From Paulinella micropora (Eukaryota > Cercozoa > Imbricatea > Euglyphida), in assembly GCA_009731375.1 (NCBI GenBank), contig BJOX01000064.1, positions 1 through 64,000 on the forward strand: a DNA stretch of 64,000 bases, given 5' to 3'. Made by a program: the position numbers and the translations under genes. Shown in pieces: positions 20,731-32,379 of the stretch (the stretch's first letter is position 1; each line of letters opens with the position of its first letter). The notes below the pieces were generated by a model. It was given only the letters and a program-made list of their open reading frames with translations. It searched no databases and was not told the origin of the DNA.

Positions 20731-21077
20731 TAATACAACTAGACTACACAGACCACCGCCTATTATGGATATGAATGGCGAACTAACTCCCGAATTAAAA
20801 TCTCGTGTTTTGGATATTGAACTAAAAACAGAAGAGAAAAAGATTGATAATGAAATTGAACGAATGGAATTGCTGTATGTCGAATAGGAAAACCGATAGC
20901 AGAATGATTAAATCCTTATTTCAAATGGCTATCATTATCGCCATTACAACCCTTTGTATTGTGAGGCTTTCATGAAAAGATATTCCGTGCGAGGTAGCCA
21001 ACACTTATGTGGGAATTTTGACTCTACTCATAGGAATATGCCTTCCTTCACCAAGTTCTGGGAATGGTAAAAGGTAA
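20717..21077 (+). pseudogene. Small membrane protein, copy B
   Basis: Starts inside the fibre stop region as in copy A. The soluble N-terminus (HRPPPIMDMNGELTPELKSR) is followed by a break near 20885 and a TGA at about 20972. The two hydrophobic segments (MAIIIAITTLCIV and GILTLLIGICLP) are clear in the second frame, which ends at 21075-21077. Function unknown. Confidence 0.55.
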
Positions 21078-21107
21078 ATTAAAAATAATAAACTGATTGT
21101 ATAAATA

Positions 21108-21332
21108 ATGAAGTATTGCCATTCGTGTAAAAACTTCTATCCCTACATATTTTTTATGAGCAAAAAATGGAAAATATGTAAGGAATGTGATTCCTGTCGC
21201 AAAAAAAAGAATGTTAATGATGAAATATGTATTCATATGAATAAACAGAAATATTGTTTGCTATGTATAACTTCAGAAAATAAACCAGAACAAAAAACTT
21301 ATTCTGAACCTTGGATGGAGTGGTTCGATTAA
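21108..21332 (+). CDS. Small Cys-rich (zinc-finger-like) protein, copy B
   Basis: 74 residues, intact, same length and Cys spacing as the 3615 gene (CHSC, CKECDSC, later C-I-H and LLC). Ends SEPWMEWFD. The last bases overlap by 4 bp the end of the convergent gene at 21329. Confidence 0.65.
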   Translation: MKYCHSCKNFYPYIFFMSKKWKICKECDSCRKKKNVNDEICIHMNKQKYCLLCITSENKPEQKTYSEPWMEWFD

Positions 21333-21586
21333 ATACCATTACATTCATTTAATAATATTTTATACCAAGAATTGTCGCTATTACAAAATAACTTAATACT
21401 ATCGTAAATAGAACGACAATCGTTATTTCCATTGTTAATATACACACTCGGAAACGAATTATTATTTAGACCCGATTGAATGCAGTGAATACAATTTTTT
21501 TTAATACTAAATTCCCTATTTAGAATATAAAAGTCGCAGGCGGTCCGCGAAATAGCCGAGCACACAAAAAATAATATTAATAACAT
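21329..21586 (-). CDS. Secreted or membrane-anchored Cys-rich protein, copy B
   Basis: 85 residues. It begins with a hydrophobic signal-like segment (LLILFFVCSAI), then SRTACDFY and six further cysteines in a short ectodomain-like stretch. In copy A the equivalent lacks its own start and is fused to the upstream gene. No family recognised. Confidence 0.5.
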   Translation of the reverse strand: MLLILFFVCSAISRTACDFYILNREFSIKKNCIHCIQSGLNNNSFPSVYINNGNNDCRSIYDSIKLFCNSDNSWYKILLNECNGI

Positions 21587-21605
21587 ATATTATAATATTC
21601 ATAAT

Positions 21606-21869
21606 TTACCAGAGCAAGTGATAAGCCCAATATGCGGGTTGATTTTTGTTTAAATATGCGGGCTTTCCATCCTTTGTTTTGATTGCTTGATGTCTGGCAC
21701 GATAACTTTCCCTTCTATCTTCATCTTGATGTTTGGTATAATCTGAATAACCAGATGCGCCGAAGTTGATACGACGGCCGTTGTATATTACATAGTATTT
21801 TTTACCTCGTACTTTGCTCTCGCCGAAGTCAGTAGCACCTAATGATAGTGCTTTCTCTCTGAGACCCAT
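21606..21869 (-). CDS. DUF5754-like small protein, only in copy B
   Basis: 87 residues, intact. Motifs YYVIYNGRRINFGASGYSDY and H-Q-D-E-D-R-R-E-S-Y-R-A-R-H, then a tryptophan-rich C-terminal end (PAYWAYHLLW), match my memory of the DUF5754 group common in large DNA viruses of protists. Biochemical role unknown. It is absent from copy A, where its neighbours are joined. Confidence 0.65.
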   Translation of the reverse strand: MGLREKALSLGATDFGESKVRGKKYYVIYNGRRINFGASGYSDYTKHQDEDRRESYRARHQAIKTKDGKPAYLNKNQPAYWAYHLLW

Positions 21870-21877
21870 TATATATT

Positions 21878-22102
21878 TTAACTCCCGATTTTACCTTCTT
21901 CTTTAATTATATTATTATAAATTGCTTCTCGTTGCTTATCTGATAGTGGTAAGCGGTAAAGTATATTTACAGGTTTTCTAAAAATGTTAGGGTTTCTATT
22001 CACTAAGTTCTGAGTGATGCGGATTTTGTCAATTTCCTTCCCTAGCCGTTCTAGTTCCTCCAGTTGTTCCTCGTCTTTGCTTTTTTCCTTTTTATTTTCC
22101 AT
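21878..22102 (-). CDS. Charged helical small protein, copy B
   Basis: 74 residues: a highly charged helix (KKEKSKDEEQLEELERLGKE) and a conserved basic/hydrophobic end (RNPNIFRKP, RLPLSDKQREAIYNNII). It starts 22 bp from the divergent phospholipase-like gene. Function unknown. Confidence 0.55.
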   Translation of the reverse strand: MENKKEKSKDEEQLEELERLGKEIDKIRITQNLVNRNPNIFRKPVNILYRLPLSDKQREAIYNNIIKEEGKIGS

Positions 22103-22124
22103 CCTATATTATAGCAGATAAAAA
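22103..22124. promoter_or_regulatory. Divergent promoter gap, copy B
   Basis: 22 bp between opposed start codons, sequence as at 4319-4340 with the TATATTATAG core kept. Same spacing in both copies. Confidence 0.5.
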
Positions 22125-25111
22125 ATGTGGTTTCTTGAAAAAAAATGGTTTGATTATTACAATCAAGCCAGATCAGAACATAAAGGTCAGTCCATAGAAT
22201 TTATTACAGCAAACAATGAACTAAAGTGGGAAAATAGAATACAAGACGCTATTGATTTTGATGATGCGCCAGACAATCCAAATATAGAAAGATTAAAAGA
22301 CAGGATCAAAATGCTAAGCGAAAGGTCATCTATATATAACAATATGGACCAAAAAGCCTTAAGGGAACATCTTAGGGAAAATAGAGTTAATATAGAAGAA
22401 CTTGAAAGAAACTTGGAAATATGCCCATAAACGAACAACGATTAGAAATGATACAATTAGCAAGACTTAGGATAAAGCAAACATTCAAAAAATTAAAGAC
22501 TTTATTGGTCAAATGAATCGTGATATGGATCAATTGAAAACCCGCTGGGGATATCCAGAAGAAAAAAGATCCATACTTGAAACAATAAGTCGTGATGGGC
22601 TAACACATTTATTGAATAAAGGCAGAGGCAAAATAAAAGCAACAGCAAGAAGGGAAAACAAACAATGGCATACTCAGGACTTAAAAGAATGGGAACAAAA
22701 AAGAATAGAATATAATCAAGAAAATCTTGAGGATGCTTTAATTGAAACACAAATAGGTGAAGAATACAAAACTATTGTACCAAGTTTAACAGATACACCA
22801 AGAGATACTGCAAGATTCGTAGATGCAATGCTTGAAAGTATTAGAGAAATAATTATGAGTCCTGCATTAAATACAATAATAAATACTATTGAAAGAGTAG
22901 GTCGTTATGGTGTGAGCGGATTTGCATGGAATCGCTTATTACCTATTACTGCTAATCATCCTCAAATTCGTGCCATGACTACTGCGGTGATGGGAAGATC
23001 AAGTGCGGAGTCTTTCAGAAGGGCATTAGAAGCATTAGCAAGAAACGAAGCACCACCAGAGTTGCCTCCGCCTACTAGTGACCCTCGCTTAATTGCAGTG
23101 GGACAACAAAGAATGGGTGATTATGTGTTGAAGGATATGTTGAGAATATTAGGCTTACAAGTATCAACATTAATGGCATGGCAAACATTTAAAATTGGTG
23201 TTGAAACTGCGGGCGCGGTTGCTTTTGGTGCATTTCTAAATCACATATACAGCATATGGACTGCTCAACCAGATGCTATTATTGAATTGGAAGAACAACG
23301 ATTTCATACTACTGGAAGCAATTATAATGGCCCTGCCACACGAGTAGAAAGTCGCCTCCAATTAGAAGATAGAACTCGTGGTAAGTTCCTTACATTTTAC
23401 CAGCAGACACTCTGGATTTGATTGCTTTTGAACATGATCTATTGTATGCTACTGGTGATAAAAATGTCCAAAATTTCGCCGACCAGCGATACTTTGAAAG
23501 AATTACTAATATAACAGAGTATTTGACGAGTAATGGATTGGCGAGTGAAGAAGTTGCTAAAACTATTTCTGACGATTACAATTCAATGTTCTCAAAAGCA
23601 GATATATCTAAAATGGCATTACAAGCACAGGGACGTGCTCGTAGTGGAGTATCAGATTTAGATGCGATGAAATTCTGGAAAACTATTAAATTAACATTTT
23701 CAGATGCGAAATATAATGCTTTTATACACAATGTAGACCAAACATTGACTTCTATGATTGGTGTTATGAATAATGTGGGGAGTTTTGATAAAGACACTAA
23801 CTTTAAAGTAAATAAAATAGCCAATCCTGCTACATTTAGGAAACAATATGAAAACTTGGTAAATTCGTTTAATCAAATGGTGAAATCACAAGAAAAAGCG
23901 GATGGTGTGAAAGGATATTCTCTTATCGCACCGGCGAATGAAACTACAATTAATAATTTTATAGAAGACGGAAAAAATAAATGTGATGAATCAAAAAAAA
24001 TATTTCAGCAGATAATATAGAGAAGGAAATAATTGTTGAAGTTCGACCCATACCAAATCAAACAGAAATGGTAGTAGCACCTATGGATTCAATCGGACTC
24101 GGTAATAACTTGGATATACTTCAAAATAAGACATCCCAAGTCAAGCATTTGAAAGGATTTGTTAATTTGCTAAAAATGTCCGATTATGACAATCCTATTA
24201 GTGGATGGGAAAAGGCTATAAGGCAAGCATCAAACAAAGGGGTTAGTAAGTCAGATATAGCAGAGGTAGATGACGTATTAGATAAAAGAATTTATCAAGA
24301 AGTGAGGGGTAAATTGACACCGGAACAAATGAAGCAATTAGAAGATTTAGAATTGAAGGATTCAGAATTTGAAAAGGCGATACCTAAAGGTCTAACACCT
24401 GCATCTGAACCAACACCTGAACCAAAACCAATGCCACAACCAACACCTGAACCACAACCTCAACCAACACCTGCACCACAACCAATACCAGCACCACAAA
24501 CAGCAGCATTCGTAGAGGAACCTGTTCAACCGCCACAGAATAATTTAAAAGAAGATCCAGATAATGCAACAACTAATGCACAAATGGTTGATAGCATGAG
24601 AAACATTGATAATTTGGTTGATAAGATTATGAGAAAATCTCCTGCTGATGAAAGAGAAGACTTATTGGCACTTATTCGTTTTCTAATGCCAAGTGATCAA
24701 AATGGTGGAATTGGTACATCGCAAACAAACCCACTTATTAAAGGCAACGAACAAAGACGCGATCGTGTGCTAGAAACGAAGAATGATTTTGAATCACTAG
24801 ACAACACACTTTATAGCAACACAAATAATCACTTTATGGTGAATAAATACAATAGAGCAGTCATTCAGACCAGAATAAACGAAAAGAGAGAGTTTCCAAA
24901 AATGAAACGAAAACTGACAAGAAACTCCCCCGCACAAGTTCAAACTCGCCCAGAAAGAAAGGATTTTAAACCACTTGTCAATCCTCCAAGTAATTATGCT
25001 TTTGGTAGTCCTTACTCTCCTTATTTCTATAATTATGCTTCACCACCTCAACCATTTGGTGCTGACTATGATAATTACAGATATAATCCAAACTATTTTC
25101 AAAACTTATAA
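22125..25111 (+). pseudogene. Large virion protein with phospholipase A2-like motif, copy B
   Basis: Same architecture as the copy A gene and similar length (about 990 codons). Here the motif region is more complete: Y-N-G-P at about 23329, E-H-D-L-L-Y at about 23428, and a following A-D-Q-R-Y-F segment, the spacing seen in parvovirus VP1 phospholipase A2 domains. The Pro/Gln-rich linker (24400-24510) and Tyr/Asn-rich tail are clear. Breaks: a stop at 22428 and frameshifts near 22470, 23390, 23970 and 24020. The lesions are at different sites from copy A. Enzyme activity is an inference from the motif only. Confidence 0.65.
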
Positions 25112-25122
25112 TATAGTAAGAC

Positions 25123-26024
25123 ATGCCTAGATCTATACATAAAGGATTAATAGCAAACAAGTTGCCACGAAAAACACTTTTGAAGCAGAATCTGGAGAAA
25201 ACCAACTAAGAAAAAGCACACGAAGAATTTACTATTGACAGGCCATTAATAACAGAGTTAGATAGCAAAACACCGCCCAAATTTAACAATGACTTGGAAA
25301 TACAACCAATTAAAACACAAAGAGATGGTGTTGAATTGCTTCCTATTCAAAAAGAAGGAATATTGCCAGCAATGGGGACTATGGTTATATGTGCAAGTAC
25401 TGGTGCAGGAAAATCAGTTATGATTTGTAATCTACACGCCAAAAAGAACATGTTGAAAGGTTTTTATGATAGAATAGTCGTCTTTTGCTTAAGTCCGTGC
25501 CCTATTTTGGAAGACACTCTCAAGTTAAAAAAAGAAGACATAATCAAAGAAGATAAGCCTGAGTTAATGAGAGAAATATTAACCAAACAAAAGGAACTGA
25601 TTAAAACTAAAGGGTTTAAGAAGGCACCAAAAATAGTATTGTTATTGGATGACATCGTACAGAGTAAAACTTTTCTCAAATCAGAAGTGCTTACTGAGTT
25701 GCTTTTCGCTTCAACACATGCTAAGGTGTCAGTCTGGGTAGCAACTCAGAGTTATACACAACTCCCGCCAAGAGTAAGATTAATTGCCATTGGATGATTA
25801 TTTTTAATGGAGTAAGGAGAAGCGAACTTGACAGACTGGCAGATGAATATGAAAGTCCTTTTCTCACTAAAAAGGAATTTTACAATATGGTTAAATATGC
25901 TACGGCGGATCCTTATTCGTTCCTAGCAATTAATAATACTGCTAGTGATAGAACAACCCAGTTTAGAAAGAATTTCTCTACTATATTGCGATTAAATAAG
26001 GATAGAGATATGATAAACCTGTAA
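25123..26024 (+). pseudogene. A32-like packaging ATPase, copy B
   Basis: Very similar to the copy A gene, with the same Walker A (ASTGAGKS) and Walker B (VLLLDD). An in-frame TAA at 25207 lies near the N-terminus. A one-base loss near 25780 ends the product at 25797; the downstream frame (IIFNGVRRSELDRL) continues to 26024. About 12 bp near 25835 are missing relative to copy A. Confidence 0.8.
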
Positions 26025-26062
26025 AATTAAATTAAAAGTTTTTTTCAGCAATAATATATAAT

Positions 26063-26655
26063 ATGGTGGAATCAACTAAAATGTACAAGACCACATACAA
26101 TCAAGCAGTTGCACTTTGGCATAAACAAAATGCACAAGGAAAATTTATGACAATTCGTAAAGGATCGCCCGAATACTTAGCAGTAAAGAAGATAGAAGAG
26201 GATATTAAGAGCGGTAAGATTAAAAGTCAACTAAACCAAAAGTAAGCAAATCAAGTAGCAAGAAAAATGAACAACCTATTGCCAGCGGACAGCCAGATCA
26301 AGTGCCAGACGAAGCATTGAAAAGAAAGGCACCAGACATAGCATCAGCAAATAATTCATCTCCCGAACCAAATGCAAAACCTATTGAAATGTCTCCAGCA
26401 CTTAAGGTTGAACAATCCCTACCAAAATCTGTTAATCCCACTCCTGTTTCTGTGCCGAAACAAACTATTACAACACCAGCAAGTAAGATAGAAGCAATAG
26501 AAGATGCTTCTAAGGAAACTCCACCAACTAAAGAAGTTGCACAAACTAGCGACAATGACATAAATCAAGCCATGGCTGATTTAATGAAAATGAAAGAGGA
26601 AAGAATTACGCACAAGAATTTACAAATTATGAAAAAAATAATTAATGCTAATTGA
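26063..26655 (+). pseudogene. Pro/Ser-rich protein, copy B
   Basis: N-terminal domain (YNQAVALWHKQNAQGKF, SPEYLAVKKIEEDI) is followed by a frameshift near 26240. The linker and C-terminal helix continue in a second frame to 26655. Otherwise as in copy A. Confidence 0.6.
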
Positions 26656-26681
26656 TAAAATAATTATTATTATTATATATA

Positions 26682-27080
26682 ATGATTAAAAACTCAAGTG
26701 TTTCAATTCGTTTGCCAAATGGCCTTATTAATAAAATAAATGAAGCAAACTCACCAAAAAGTGATGGGTTTCAATTGAATCAGTTTGAATTGTGGAGTAG
26801 TCATGGTGCCCCATTAGTTAATCAACCATTAACCGAATTTGGTGATCTTGTCTCGCATGAGAAGAGTACTATTCAAAACACATGAACACACTTTTCTGAT
26901 AACAAACAAAATGCAGATGTTGTTGATTTAGACACTGCTGATAGCAGTTTGGCTTATTTAAAGAAAGCGGTTCAGAATGATGAGGCAAGAGAGTTTCAAT
27001 TGACTTCACCACAAGATACAAGACTTGACAATATACAGAATTCAGTTGATATTATTAAACAATCCGTTTCAAGTGAATAA
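26682..27080 (+). pseudogene. Small protein upstream of major capsid, copy B
   Basis: One in-frame TGA at 26883. The rest is open to TAA at 27078-27080, including the segment lost to a frameshift in copy A. Preceded by TATATATAATG. Confidence 0.6.
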
Positions 27081-27158
27081 TTATTTATTTTTAATTTCTA
27101 TTATTATTTTTTATTATAGGAACATTGCGAATTTTACAACTTTACAAGCACACACAAA
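27081..27158 (+). promoter_or_regulatory. Conserved leader of the major capsid gene, copy B
   Basis: Shares CTATTATTATTTTTTATTATAG and GGAACATTGCGA with 9326-9408. The block just before the ATG (CA-rich) is less conserved. Confidence 0.5.
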
Positions 27159-28569
27159 ATGGAAGGAAAGGATTCTAAAAATACTGAGGAGTTGATGATC
27201 CTCAACAACCTCAGATATGAGTTGCCAGCAAATTTAGCACTCACTGAACAGGGAAGTATTTAAGAAAAATTTCTCCGATCAGCAGACTTACAGCAGTGCG
27301 TCGGGGACTGAAAAGATTTTTACGTTGCAAGCAAGCACTGATTTCGTTTATGAAAAAAAATGTTATTTAACATTTGATGTCAAGGCCGATGGGTTGGTTA
27401 CGACCGCAGGGAATAACTGCGCGATCGGTTTTCAAAACACACCAGCAACCGCTATTTTTGAACGATTTTTGTTGGAAAGTAAGGATGGTAGCGAACTTGA
27501 ACGAATTGAAGATTTGAATAAATTGGTGCGAAATACTCTCCCGTGGCATTATCCATTTGATTATCGTCGGCAGGCACAGATGGCGGGACAGAGAGAAAAT
27601 GTTGAAGTTAATGCTAATATTACTGACAATTCAGTTGTTGATTTTGCTGTTAATACTCCTACAGCCGTTGCGACTGGCCAATACTTGAAAGTTTGTATTC
27701 CTCTTCATTACTTTTCGGGAGTGTTTAACGAAGAAACTCTCATTCGTCCCTCTTTGATTAGTGGTATGAGGCTTCGTTTGACATTTGCCCCGCCTCAGGA
27801 AGCATTTGCCATTATTGGAAGCACTGATGGTAAGGTTTCTGCTGGTTTTGATGGTTCTGCTTTAACTTACACAGTATCAAATCTAGTTGTTATGTTGGAG
27901 ACATTTTCTCTTGCTCCAGCCGTTCAAAGAAATATTTTGGAACAGATGGGAAGCAAGGATGGTCTTCCATACACTTATGAAACATATTACAACCAAAAAG
28001 CAAATCCGGGCACGTCGGATGATTTTAATCTTCAAGTGAATAAGGCCGTTGCTCGTGCTCAGTGCTTGTATATCGTAACTCAAAATGTAATTGCTGATAA
28101 TGCTAGCGTTGATAACCTTGGAACTGCTCAAATGAATTATAAACGATATCAATGCCGTATTGGTGATTGGTATGCTTCGCAACAGAAGATGGAACTTGGT
28201 GGAAGCACCGATACTCTTGCCGCAGTTCAACGAGGATGTGCAAAATTGTATATCAACAATCTTCAAGCAACTATGGGTATTCGTGATGCTTACATGTCTT
28301 CATCTGTTTCTCTTGAAAACTTTCGCAAGTTTTATTCTGCTACTGCTGTTGCTACTACTGATACAAATGGAGGTTTTGCTACCATTATCCAAACACTCGA
28401 TCAGTCGCCGCACATTGGAGCATCTGGTCTTGCGGTTAATAACTCACGAACTGCGGAAGTCACTCTTCCTTATGCTGCAGATTATAATGCTACTCGTGCC
28501 ATCACTGCTTAGTTGAAATATGTCAAAGTCGCGTCTATCTACCCGTCTCGCTGTGTGGTCAAACAATGA
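27159..28569 (+). pseudogene. Major capsid protein (double jelly-roll type), copy B
   Basis: The start MEGKDSKN is identical to copy A. A frameshift near 27260 splits off the first 33 codons. A TAG at 28510-28512 replaces the Trp codon of copy A (TGG to TAG). The frame then continues to TGA at 28567-28569. Core motifs (LKVCIPLHYFSGVFNEETLI, LISGMRLRLTFAPPQEA) are kept. A central variable stretch (about 27595-27680) differs strongly from copy A, as expected for an exposed loop. Confidence 0.75.
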
Positions 28570-28687
28570 TTAAATGTAAGCTTTATTTATTTAAAAATCT
28601 TCTTAATATGTGTAGTTTAAACAAAAAAAATATAAAAAAACCATATAAACATATCGCAATATACAATATAATAAAACATAATACTAT

Positions 28688-29359
28688 ATGCCACGGGTTG
28701 GAAATTGTCAAAATGGAAAAATCTATGCTATTAGGTCTCACCAAACAGATGAAATTTACATAGGAAGCACCACACAAGAATTGTCTGCTCGTATGTCGGA
28801 TCATCGCCATAATTTTAAACTCTGGAAAAAGGACGAAAAAAAGTATAAATATACTTCCAGTTTTGAAATAATTAAATGTGGAAATGCCTATATTGAACTT
28901 TTAGAAAATTATCCATGCGAAACACTCGCCCAACTTAATAAAAGGGAAGGTGAATGTATAAGGGAACATAAATATGTCGCAGGTAGGAGTGTTAAGGAAT
29001 GGCATAAAGACAATGCTGAATATGTAAAACAACACAAACGAGAATATAATGAGCGAAACAAAGAATATCTAGCCAAAAAGAAAAAAGAATATCGTGAGAA
29101 GCACATTGAATACTTTCGACAAATCGCTAAAGAATATAGAACCAATAATAAAGCCAGAATAGCAGGAAGAGATAAACTCTATAATGAAAAAAACAAAGAA
29201 TATCTAAACCAATTAGCACGAATACGAAGTGCCGTTAGAGTAGAATGTGAATGTGGTGATTTTTTAAGAAAAGATAGTATTTATAAACATAGAAGAAACA
29301 AAATTCACAAAAGAAACATGGAAGCACTTCAAATCGGTTTATGTTTGATGGGATTTTAA
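28688..29359 (+). CDS. GIY-YIG endonuclease inserted between capsid and penton genes
   Basis: 223 residues, intact. Core: K-I-Y-A-I-R, I-Y-I-G-S-T, R-M-S-D-H-R. A Lys/Tyr/Glu repeat linker (EYVKQHKREYNERNKEYLAKKK) follows. It ends in a C-terminal C-x-C-G...H motif (CECGDFLRKDSIYKHRR) that looks like a small zinc finger. Copy A has nothing at this position, so this is a gene insertion, as expected of a homing-type nuclease. Confidence 0.8.
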   Translation: MPRVGNCQNGKIYAIRSHQTDEIYIGSTTQELSARMSDHRHNFKLWKKDEKKYKYTSSFEIIKCGNAYIELLENYPCETLAQLNKREGECIREHKYVAGRSVKEWHKDNAEYVKQHKREYNERNKEYLAKKKKEYREKHIEYFRQIAKEYRTNNKARIAGRDKLYNEKNKEYLNQLARIRSAVRVECECGDFLRKDSIYKHRRNKIHKRNMEALQIGLCLMGF

Positions 29360-29392
29360 TTTAATTGAAATATTTTTTTACTATATATAGCC

Positions 29393-30265
29393 ATGTTGTT
29401 TACGATATAAGCAACTTAGAAGACGAAAAGAGAACCCGCAAAAATTTCCTCATTCGTGTATCGTCAAGCGACAAAACAGAATCAAAATCCGCTTCTACTC
29501 ACAATGGCCGTTTCGTTGTTGATCTCCCAGCAACTGGTCGTAATATTGATATAATTAGTGCTTATGTCGTAAAGAGTATCTCTATTCCAAATGTTTTTCC
29601 AAATATACCGAGTTATGCCAACACTCTAAAATTGATTAAAACAACTGGATCCGCTACAAAACGGCGATCGTAACAGAAAATCAATACACCATTGATACAT
29701 TTATTACCGCCCTTCAATCTGCAATTAATTCCGCAATTACCCCCAACTCTGTAGTTATAACTTTGAACTCCGTTAATAAATTGAATTTCGCATTCACTGG
29801 TGATACGTATGCTTTTGATTACGATAATAGCACAATTAGAGACAAAATCGGACTAACTGCCGATATTTCGGCCGCGGCGAGTAGCACGGTGCAATCCATA
29901 GTGAATTTAATCGGTGAAACAGCAGTTTATGTTCATAGTCGCACATTGAATCAATCTGGGTTAGTTGAAGCAAATGGCAATTTTTCAGTAGTCGGTAAAT
30001 GCAATTTAGATAAGCCCTACGGGTCCAATGTTATTTTGAGAGTTCTAATGATGCTGCCGATTATGTGCCATTTAATACAACAAAAAGTTTAAGATCTATT
30101 GATATCGTCATTAGAAATGCTAATGGCGACGTGCTTGAATGTCCTTTAAACTTCGAGGTTTCAATTCTCCTCAAGGCATATCATCATAAGAAAAAAGAAA
30201 AATATAAATATAATGACATTTATAGAAAATTTACGTGTGTTATTCATTTTGATAAAAAACATTAA
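29393..30265 (+). pseudogene. Penton-like minor capsid protein, copy B
   Basis: Frameshifts near 29410 and 29660 and one near 30040. Conserved blocks are as in copy A (GRFVVDLPATGRNIDIISAYV, LNFAFTGDTYAFDYD, IDIVIRNANGD). It keeps a short internal segment absent from copy A (about 29975-30010). Its 3' end runs past the copy A stop and overlaps the start of the next small gene (30213). Confidence 0.7.
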
Positions 30266-30392
30266 CTTACGGCGACAACAACAGCATAAACAAAAAATCC
30301 CCTGCGGTGCCAATATTGATCAGTTTTACATATATTTAAAGAAAAATCACGCACCAATAACCGAAGGATTAATAAAAAAACAAGGATTTTGA
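30213..30392 (+). CDS. Small hydrophobic-N-terminus protein, copy B
   Basis: Matches 12282-12482: MTFIENLRVLFILIKNIN, then IPCGANIDQFY. It is slightly shorter because of a stop at 30390-30392. Function unknown. Confidence 0.45.
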   Translation: MTFIENLRVLFILIKNINLRRQQQHKQKIPCGANIDQFYIYLKKNHAPITEGLIKKQGF

Positions 30393-30469
30393 TTATATTT
30401 AAAAAATGTCAATAGAGATAGAAATAAAGTTGATAAATAAGAATAAATAAAGTATTCTTTTTTTTTTGT

Positions 30470-31700
30470 TTAAATCTGGTCCTCAATCCAGTTTAATGAA
30501 GCGTAAATATTAGCAGTTCCACCACTTGTATTTTGTGCGGATATAGTAAATGTCTTACTCGGTCCTATCTTGATGTTAATTAGACAAATCAATGTATATG
30601 GACGAACCACCAGATAATACATATGTAAATATCACACTTCCGCCCGTTCTTGTTGTCCCCGCTGTATCTACTTCGGCCAATGATGTGGCGGTATCGTAAT
30701 TTGAATAACAAGGTGTTCCTCCCAATGTGGCATTAAGAATAATTCTCGCGATACACGTTTTAGTGTCTGTATTGCTAATACATAAATTCTCAAAGTAAAT
30801 TATGTTGTAATTCGTTTTGCTGTTAAATGTGGCGCGGTTTCTAATGGTAAATATAGCATTTTCCGTTGCTCCTATATTCTTGACCGAATCATACGAAATA
30901 GTTATAGCAATGGTCCGATCAATATTCCCTTCAACCGCTAACAACATGCTCGCCGTTTTCATTACAACAGATGCGAGACTTGACGAATACGCCTTCGCAT
31001 AAATCGCGAATGCCGCCTGATCCAATGATGGAGTGGTAGCAGTGCTCGCGTATTGAATCGAATGAATTACTTCCATTCGCCCAGTTCGTGGGTTTTCAAT
31101 TTTGAATGCAATTGGGCCGCTACCCAGATATTGAACAACTATTTCAAACACGTTTAATTTAGTAAAATCAATCGCGGGAAAGTTTCCAGTATTATTACAT
31201 TTATCAACATTCCAAGCATATTGACTAACCACATTTTCTACATTTCCTGCCGTTCTTACAACAGACATTCCTAAATTTGATTGTCTAAAACATAAATTGT
31301 CTGCTGGTGTGCCTATGCCAATATCGCAATTAAAAGTGTCTGCTGCAATGGATGACGGAAACAATTAGGAAAATCTAGCAACTAAGCCCATACCACTTCT
31401 ATATTTTGCTCGCTCAATAGTCGTGATCTGTGCGGTTGAATTACCTAAGGCCGATGTTGTTAAAACCGCCATTGAATTAGCAGTTGATACTACCCCGCCG
31501 TTTGTTTCTGTTTTATCAAAAAACCGCGTATTAATACCATATGTGAATACATTCTGTAATACTGGCGACAAAGTAGCAGTTCGTAATTCTCCGAAGGCGG
31601 TTGTTGGTAAAGCATCTTTTATGCTATCTATTGATAAAGAAGAAGATGACGATGTAGTTGATGACGATGGTGTATTCGTGTTTTGACCAAAAAGGTTCAT
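30470..31700 (-). pseudogene. Beta-rich virion protein, copy B (full length)
   Basis: About 410 codons. N-terminal Ser-rich stretch after MNLFGQ, then VLQNVFTYG and a series of Gly/Thr/Asn-rich strands to LNWIEDQI. Breaks: a stop near 31363-31370 and a small deletion near 30575. Copy A retains only the last third. The gene at 16592-17235 shares its N-terminal pattern. Likely a virion surface protein; no named family recognised. Confidence 0.6.
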
Positions 31701-31806
31701 TTTATATTTTATATAACATAAAATATGTCGGTGATTAAAACATTTATAATGTCTTTTATAATTATATTTTAAAGATATTTAAACGTATTTATATAAATAT
31801 AAAACG

Positions 31807-32379
31807 ATGCCAGACTGTAAACAAAGTAAAATATATAGTCTTAGATCGTATCAGACGGATCAGGTATATATCGGTTCAACTATTCAACCACTATATAAGC
31901 GATTATTCACACACAAAAAACACTATAAATTATGGATGAATGGTAAATCTCGTTATATATCTTCTTTTGAAATAGTTAAATATGATGATGTATTTATTGA
32001 ATTAGTTGAAGAGTGTCCATGCGACAATAAGGAACAACTAAATAGAAGAGAAGGTGAAATGATTAGAATAACTGAAAATTGCACAAATAAAAAAATAGAA
32101 GGTAGAACATGCAAACAATATTATGAAGATAACAAAGACAAAATACTTCAACGCAATAAAGAATATTATGAAAAAAATAGAGACAAGGTACGCAAAATCA
32201 ATAAACAATATTATGAAGATAAAAAAGACAAAATACTTCAACTCAATAAAGAATATTATAAAGCAAACAGAGTACAAGCTCTTTAACAAAAGAAAGAATA
32301 TAGAAAAATAAATAACAATAAAATAAAATTATATAATTATAGAAACTCTCCGATTGGTTTATTCACATTTAGGCTGTAG
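31807..32379 (+). pseudogene. GIY-YIG endonuclease, right part of copy B
   Basis: Core K-I-Y-S-L-R, V-Y-I-G-S-T, RLFTHK, close to the copy A nuclease at 11762. It carries three to four repeats of the type YYEDNKDKILQ. A break near 32275 shifts the end, but the conserved NSPIGLFTF tail is found before TAG at 32377-32379, directly abutting the next ATG. Confidence 0.75.
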
